From Solibacillus sp. FSL H8-0523 (GTDB taxonomy: Bacteria; Bacillota; Bacilli; Bacillales_A; Planococcaceae), in NCBI RefSeq assembly GCF_038051985.1, contig NZ_CP150291.1:2046001-2110000 (forward strand): a stretch of 64,000 nucleotides of DNA. Reading direction: 5' to 3'. A program made the translations under genes and the position numbers. This document shows positions 59,436-64,000 of this stretch, piece by piece. The notes under the pieces are model-generated. The model saw only the letters and a list, made by a program, of their open reading frames with translations. It ran no database searches and was not told the origin of the DNA. Every line of letters starts with the position of its first letter. The first letter of the stretch is position 1.

Positions 59436-59580
59436 ATGAAATTTAAACAACTTAAATGGTAAGGAGCTCGGTACACCGACACGCTATATTTATAAAATTA
59501 AACGATCGCATCTATTTGATTCGATTGAAATCAAAAAGAACGGTTTATCGAGTTCGTTTGATTTATCGGGCTCATTTTAA
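59436..59580 (+). pseudogene. frameshifted small gene
   Basis: An ATG with GAAGAGGTG upstream begins MKFKQLKW and meets TAA. Shifting one base at about 59460 restores a frame, KELGTPTRYIYKIKRSHLFDSIEIKKNGLSSSFDLSGSF, that runs to a stop at 59578-59580. The join reads well as one protein of about 48 residues (start signal, basic core, serine-rich tail), so I interpret it as a small gene broken by a single-base deletion. The family is unknown. It is the first of three broken genes in a row. Confidence 0.6.
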
Positions 59581-59604
59581 TTTGAAATAGAAAGGAATAG
59601 TAAT

Positions 59605-60448
59605 TTGAATAACAATGTAATAGACGCAGTTGAAAAAACATATCAAACGTTGAATTGCACTGGGGCAGCACTCATTTTTTATCAAAATAATGACTTGAAA
59701 ATCGAAAAATATTGGGGAAATCACAGTGCGAAAGGGAACTCACGTGCGATTCAGGCGGATACGAAGTTCCATCTCGCATCATGCCGGAAAAGCTATATCG
59801 CTTATGCTGTGGCGTATGCATTACATAAGGATTTTCTCCGTTCACTTGATGATGAAATACTTCGTTGAGATCATCTCTCAAATCATTCTACATACAACAA
59901 AACGCACGATTGCAGACATACTTCAAAAAGAAGTATTTTCACCACTAGGCTTTAAAGAAACGAATTGGTACAACACATTTGATGAAACATTTGTCGAAGT
60001 AATAGGGAAAGATACGAATCCACATTGGTCAGCTTCTCAGATTATAGATGGTAGCAAAATGAATATGTATGCTTCCGCAAGAGAATTTGCAAAATGGGGC
60101 TTAGTTCATTTAAACGAGGGAAATCATGACGGAAGACAATTATTTGATCCTGAAATTATCAGAATAGCGACTAAGATACAGAGTCCGCAATATTCAAATC
60201 AAGACCTTCCTGAAAACGGAATTTTCTGGTTCGTAAAAGGGACTCAGGCAAGTAAGTCAGAAATTGGTGAAGCTGTTCCAAACGGAGCATATCAAATACT
60301 CGGCTACACAACAGTTACATTACTAGTAATCCCAAGTGAAAAAATCGTTGCAGTTCGTATGTTTAATAGCTACGGTAATCCAAAAGGTTATGATTATTTA
60401 CGAGATGTAAAAGACTTTGGGAATGTCATTGTTCAGTGTTTAAAGTAG
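59605..60448 (+). pseudogene. serine-hydrolase (class C beta-lactamase-like) pseudogene with internal deletion
   Basis: The first 88 codons (TTG start after AAAGGAAT) give FHLASCRKSYIAYAVAYALHKDF...LDDE, matching the start of beta-lactamase/PBP-like serine hydrolases with the nucleophile in SCRK (SxxK). They stop at 59866-59868. The C-terminal half continues in another frame: EIISQIILHTTKRTIADILQKEVFSPLGFKETNWY...PENGIFWFVKG...GYTTVTLLVIPSEKIVAVRMFNS. The stretch between (HLLTHTSG, YSN motif) that such enzymes need is missing, roughly 80-100 residues. It is therefore a deletion plus frameshift, not sequencing noise alone. Confidence 0.85.
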
Positions 60449-60462
60449 GAGAAATAAGCTGA

Positions 60463-60570
60463 GCGGGTACTGCATTTGTTAGAGCTGAAACCAAAAGTGC
60501 ATTTTTATATGAAATTTTTCTAAAGGAACAATATCGTTCAAATGGTATTGGAAAAAAGCAATATGTATAA
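60463..60570 (+). pseudogene. GNAT acetyltransferase fragment
   Basis: A 35-codon start-less frame ends SAFLYEIFLKEQYRSNGIGKKQYV. This is the strand and pyrophosphate loop of motif A (QYRSNGIGK matches the (Q/R)xxGxG(A/K) pattern) of GNAT enzymes. Both ends of the domain are absent, so it is a relic. It directly follows the beta-lactamase-like relic. Confidence 0.6.
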
Positions 60571-60618
60571 AGAAATCGTTAAATAAACACATAATCAGAT
60601 TATGTAAACTAAATCACC

Positions 60619-60647
60619 TTTCATGAATGTTCAATTCCATGTATAAT
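60619..60647 (+). promoter_or_regulatory. probable recQ promoter
   Basis: TTTCAT, a 17-nt spacer and TATAAT end 31 nt before the recQ start. Confidence 0.6.
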
Positions 60648-60677
60648 AAAAGAACTGTAGTTTTTCAGGAGGGTTTT

Positions 60678-62441
60678 ATGAATACACAAGCATTACAACA
60701 TTTAAAAACGTATTTTGGTTATGACACATTTCGCCCTGGCCAAACACAAATTATTGATAGCGTCCTAGACAACAAAGATACGCTCGTCATTATGCCAACT
60801 GGTGGCGGTAAGTCACTATGCTATCAAATTCCGGCACTGTGCTTAGAAGGTACGACACTTGTAATTTCTCCATTGATTTCACTTATGAAAGATCAAGTAG
60901 ATATGCTCACAAGTAGCGGGATTCCAGCAGCATTTATTAATAGTTCACTAAGCTTTGATGAAGTACAAGATGTCATGTATGGCGTACGTAGTGGCAAAAT
61001 TAAACTATTATACATCGCACCGGAACGTTTAGAAAACGAGCGCTTTTGTATGGAGCTCGCTCAGATTAAAGTACCGCTTCTTGCAATCGACGAAGCGCAC
61101 TGCATTTCACAATGGGGCCATGATTTCCGCCCAAGCTATCGGACGATTCAAGGGTTGTCTAATTTATGGGCACAAAAACCGACTGTTATTGCGTTAACAG
61201 CAACCGCAACAGAAGAAGTAAGCGCTGATATTCAGCAGCTCCTTGCAATTGATACAGAAAACACCTTCATTACAGGCTTTGCACGTGAGAATTTAGCATT
61301 TTCCGTACTGCTTGGTGAAAACAAAGAAGCGTATGTCAAACAATATGTAAAAGCCAATGCCAATGAGGCAGGTATTATTTATGCATCCACACGAAAATCT
61401 GTTGAAGCCGTTTATGACATGCTTTCTCGTTCGGGGGTAGCCGTTGCTAAGTACCACGGAGGGATGTTTGAAGAAGACCGTACATACGAGCAAAATCGCT
61501 TCTTAAACGATGAAGTGCAAGTAATGGTCGCAACGAACGCCTTTGGGATGGGCATTAACAAAACGAATGTGCGCTATGTGCTGCATTATAATATGCCGCG
61601 CAATATGGAAAGCTATTATCAAGAAGCAGGCCGTGCTGGGCGAGACGGCTTAGAAAGCGAATGTATTTTACTGTATGCCTCATCAGATGAGCAAACACAG
61701 CGTTTTTTAATCGATCAAGCACAAGACCGCTCGCGTATCCCATTAGAGCTTGAAAAATTGCATAAAATGATTGATTACTGCCATACTGAGCGCTGCTTAC
61801 AAAGCTACGTCATCGATTACTTTGGTGATGCGAATCATCCGAAGTGTGGGAAGTGTGCCAACTGTACCGATGAACGCCCGCAGCAAGACGTTACAACCGA
61901 TGCACAAAAGGTATTATCATGCATCGTACGCATGGGCCAAAAATTCGGAAAACAATTGACGGCTGCAGTACTCGCAGGTTCACGTAGTAAAAAGGTAACC
62001 GACTTTAATTTTCAAAAGCTCCCGACTTACGGCATCCTACGTTCAATGAATGCCAAGGAAATTGCCAACTTCATTGAGTTTTTAATCGCAGAAAAGCTCA
62101 TCATCGTCAATAACGGTCAGTTTCCGACGTTAGCAATTTCAGATTTAGGCAAGGAAGTCTTATTAGGTAAGCATACGGTGCAGCGTAAACAGGCACGTAT
62201 TATTAAAGCCCAGGTAGAAGCAAACGATCCACTGTTTGAAGTACTACGCCAAATCCGTAAAGAAATTGCAGACCGAGAAAAGGTACCACCATTTGTTGTC
62301 TTCTCGGATAAGTCATTAAAAGATATGTGTCTCCGCATGCCTAAGAATAGCACGCAATTTTTAGAGGTAAGCGGTGTGGGGGAAAGCAAGCTCGAAAAAT
62401 ATGGTAAGACATTTATAGATGCGATTATTGCGAATTCGTAA
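60678..62441 (+). CDS. recQ: RecQ family ATP-dependent DNA helicase
   Basis: This 587-residue 3'-5' DNA helicase has motifs FRPGQTQIIDSVLDNKD (motif 0), MPTGGGKSLCYQIPAL (I), ISPLISLMKDQV (Ia), AIDEAHCISQWGHDFRP (II), LTATAT (III), IIYASTRK (IV), ATNAFGMGINKTNVRYVLHYNMP (V) and YQEAGRAGRDGLESE (VI). The zinc-binding RQC cysteines are CHTERCLQSYV, CGKCANCT. A C-terminal HRDC domain (about 515-585, VPPFVVFSDKSLKDMCLRMPKN) is present. The ATG at 60678 follows CAGGAGGG; the frame from 60627 is upstream readthrough. It is monocistronic with a promoter close by. Confidence 0.95.
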   Translation: MNTQALQHLKTYFGYDTFRPGQTQIIDSVLDNKDTLVIMPTGGGKSLCYQIPALCLEGTTLVISPLISLMKDQVDMLTSSGIPAAFINSSLSFDEVQDVMYGVRSGKIKLLYIAPERLENERFCMELAQIKVPLLAIDEAHCISQWGHDFRPSYRTIQGLSNLWAQKPTVIALTATATEEVSADIQQLLAIDTENTFITGFARENLAFSVLLGENKEAYVKQYVKANANEAGIIYASTRKSVEAVYDMLSRSGVAVAKYHGGMFEEDRTYEQNRFLNDEVQVMVATNAFGMGINKTNVRYVLHYNMPRNMESYYQEAGRAGRDGLESECILLYASSDEQTQRFLIDQAQDRSRIPLELEKLHKMIDYCHTERCLQSYVIDYFGDANHPKCGKCANCTDERPQQDVTTDAQKVLSCIVRMGQKFGKQLTAAVLAGSRSKKVTDFNFQKLPTYGILRSMNAKEIANFIEFLIAEKLIIVNNGQFPTLAISDLGKEVLLGKHTVQRKQARIIKAQVEANDPLFEVLRQIRKEIADREKVPPFVVFSDKSLKDMCLRMPKNSTQFLEVSGVGESKLEKYGKTFIDAIIANS

Positions 62442-62562
62442 TGTGGTATTAAACATTTTTAGAATGTGTTTAAACATCCATCTCTCTCGGTTATATTTTT
62501 GTGAAAAAGGAAATACGCCATTTTTCCTAAGCAAACCTTAGATGAATATTATATTGCAAAAC

Positions 62563-62602
62563 TAAGAAGGGATTACTTATTCGTAATTCCTTCTTTTTTT
62601 AA
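62563..62602 (+). terminator. terminator downstream of recQ
   Basis: AAGAAGGGATTAC pairs with GTAATTCCTTCTT (one G-U) and is followed by T7. Confidence 0.85.
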
Positions 62603-62702
62603 AATTTTGAAAGTAAAAGAATTAAACTTTAAGTTAAGCTATTGTAAAAAAGTTGCTTTCATAGTTTAATTAGAATATTCAGACTAGAAGTGTGGTGGAA
62701 AC

Positions 62703-63950
62703 TTGGAGACTTTAGGAATACGTATTAAACGGCTTAGAAAACAAAAGAAATTAACACAAAGTGAACTTGCAGCAGACCGTTTAACTAAAGGAATGCTTAG
62801 TTTAATCGAAAATGATAAAGCCAGGCCTTCGATGGATAGTCTACGCTTTATTGCCCACCAATTACATGTAGATGTGGGATTTTTATTAGATGATGGGACT
62901 TTAACGATGCTTCGCAATTTGTATTTAGAGATAGAGGATGATATGGAGCGTCGAAAAATGATCCGTGACCCAGATGAATTACAGTCATTAACGGTGAAAA
63001 TGATTGAAAAAATCGAACCGCACTTGGCGCAAATTCAAGGGACCAATTATGAGCAAATTAGATTGCGTGAAGTCTATTTTTTAATGAATCGTACGATTAA
63101 TAAAGCGAAATCACTCGACGAATATTGGAAATTTATCGAGCAATACGAGGCAATCCATGCATATAGCCGTATGCTACGCTGTTACTTTTATCTCTGTTCA
63201 GCAGCAATCGAGCAGCGTAATTATACTGAAACCCTTGCAATTTTAAAGCAAGGTGAGGAGCATATCCTGCCTTATGAGCTCATGATTGATCCAATCGTCA
63301 GGCTTGAATTGTACTACAATTTAACGATTTCTTATTCAGCCGTAGATGATGTTGCGATGTCAAACTACTATTTACAAAAAGCACTAGATATGGCAAAGAA
63401 AAAGCAAATTTTTTATCGGATGGACCGATTTTATGAATTATTATTTATGCAGTCCGTTGCGAATAAGGAATTTGAGAAAAGTAAAACCTATATCGAAAAA
63501 TTGAGCTTACTTTCACAATTTGCGGATGATCCAACAATTACGATTTTATATGTTTCGAATTACCTGCACTATTTAAATAATGTCGAAATGCAATTTGAAA
63601 CGGTGAGCCCTACGATTGAGCGTGCAAAAGCAAAGCTGCATACAAGCCTATTTCTATTTAAAAATCCGATTTTTGTCGGCGAACAAATGTATGCACAGTA
63701 TCAATTACAAAACTATGAACAGGTCATTGAAATTGGGACAAATTTTGCGATTCCGACATACTTACATCACCCAATCGATTTAGCAAAATACTATCGCTTT
63801 TTTGCTGTCCGCGCACTGTCTTACTACCACATGCAAGACAAAGTGGCGGCTAAGCGGGATATTATTTATGCGAAAAACGGGGTAGAGGATTACCCAGAAA
63901 CCATTTATAAAACGTTTATTTATGAAGCATTTAATAAAATCTTTAATTAA
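62703..63950 (+). CDS. XRE-type regulator with TPR-like C-terminal domain
   Basis: This 415-residue regulator has an N-terminal helix-turn-helix (residues 3-60, LGIRIKRLRKQKKLTQSELAADRLTKGMLSLIENDKARPSMDSL). The rest is a TPR-like helical array (TETLAILKQGEEHILPYELMIDPIVRLELYYNLTISYSAVDDVAMSNYYLQKALDMAKK), as in PlcR/Rgg-type regulators that bind secreted peptides. The start is a TTG after GTGGTGGAAAC. No small peptide gene is visible in the remaining 50 bp, so a cognate signal cannot be named. It ends with a hairpin. Confidence 0.9.
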   Translation: METLGIRIKRLRKQKKLTQSELAADRLTKGMLSLIENDKARPSMDSLRFIAHQLHVDVGFLLDDGTLTMLRNLYLEIEDDMERRKMIRDPDELQSLTVKMIEKIEPHLAQIQGTNYEQIRLREVYFLMNRTINKAKSLDEYWKFIEQYEAIHAYSRMLRCYFYLCSAAIEQRNYTETLAILKQGEEHILPYELMIDPIVRLELYYNLTISYSAVDDVAMSNYYLQKALDMAKKKQIFYRMDRFYELLFMQSVANKEFEKSKTYIEKLSLLSQFADDPTITILYVSNYLHYLNNVEMQFETVSPTIERAKAKLHTSLFLFKNPIFVGEQMYAQYQLQNYEQVIEIGTNFAIPTYLHHPIDLAKYYRFFAVRALSYYHMQDKVAAKRDIIYAKNGVEDYPETIYKTFIYEAFNKIFN

Positions 63951-63951
63951 A

Positions 63952-63990
63952 AAAGCTAGTAGCGCTCCTATGAGATGCTACTAGCTTTGA
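63952..63990 (+). terminator. terminator after the XRE-TPR gene
   Basis: AAAGCTAGTAGC and GCTACTAGCTTT form a 12-bp stem around GCTCCTATGAGAT, followed by a short T-poor tail; it is A-tracted on the left. Confidence 0.7.
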
Positions 63991-64000
63991 CTTATTTCCA

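Overview
The window is chromosomal DNA from a low-GC, endospore-forming Gram-positive bacterium. The best fit is the Lysinibacillus/Solibacillus group (Planococcaceae/Caryophanaceae) rather than Bacillus proper. This rests on a gamma-type small acid-soluble spore protein, SLH-domain surface proteins (S-layer cell wall), a DAP-pathway epimerase, Bacillus-type genes (dfrA, ypmR/ypmS, msrA/msrB, yozE, odhAB, xpaC/yaaN, recQ), strong AGGAGG ribosome sites and frequent TTG starts. I see no rRNA, tRNA, CRISPR array, complete insertion sequence or prophage. Species-level placement is inference.

Layout. 1-7.9 kb: the end of thyA with dfrA, an exported/membrane protein pair of unknown function, a hemolysin III family protein, DegV, then the ypmR-ypmS-msrA-msrB run. 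8-11.7 kb: a transmembrane chemoreceptor (minus), yozE, deoD and a PH-domain protein. 11.8-17.2 kb: a ZIP transporter, two envelope proteins with SLH modules (one with a lytic-transglycosylase-like domain, one fused to an alpha/beta hydrolase) and an aldo/keto reductase. 17.3-24 kb: gamma-SASP, a HEPN-like protein, small membrane proteins, a lipoprotein, a CtpA/B-type protease, a CobW-type GTPase and a repeat-bearing CAP protein. 24.4-33.2 kb: a solitary murG, a cupin, an L,D-transpeptidase, a GNAT enzyme, dapF, a PAS-GGDEF protein and an ArlRS-like two-component pair. 33.5-37.7 kb: odhA-odhB. 37.7-38.75 kb: a gene-poor 1-kb stretch with one small minus-strand gene and decayed-looking sequence. 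38.75-42.05 kb: an operon of circularly permuted ATP-grasp, alpha-E and transglutaminase-like proteins. 42.08-45 kb: a lysine riboswitch followed by an amino-acid ABC transporter, which I therefore assign to lysine. 45-50 kb: DUF6501, xpaC/yaaN-like genes, a soluble globin-fold chemoreceptor with a CZB domain, DUF1033 and a cold-shock gene with a structured leader. 50-58 kb: a lipoprotein with an internal duplication, an ABC-F ATPase, an erythromycin-esterase-family protein, a CopC-domain protein and a CynX-type MFS transporter. 59.4-60.6 kb: three consecutive broken genes. 60.7-64 kb: recQ and an XRE-TPR regulator.

The items I consider most worth following: the L-box that identifies the transporter substrate; the ATP-grasp/alpha-E/transglutaminase operon, whose product is unknown; a chemoreceptor whose globin-like sensor seems to lack the haem-ligating histidine; four very short reading frames (31, 36, 52 and 54 residues; three with a plausible ribosome site, all ending at a hairpin); a dispersed repeat present twice with a compensated stem, one copy inside the transporter operon; and the 59.4-60.6 kb decay zone.

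All family assignments come from reading motifs by eye; no database search was possible.
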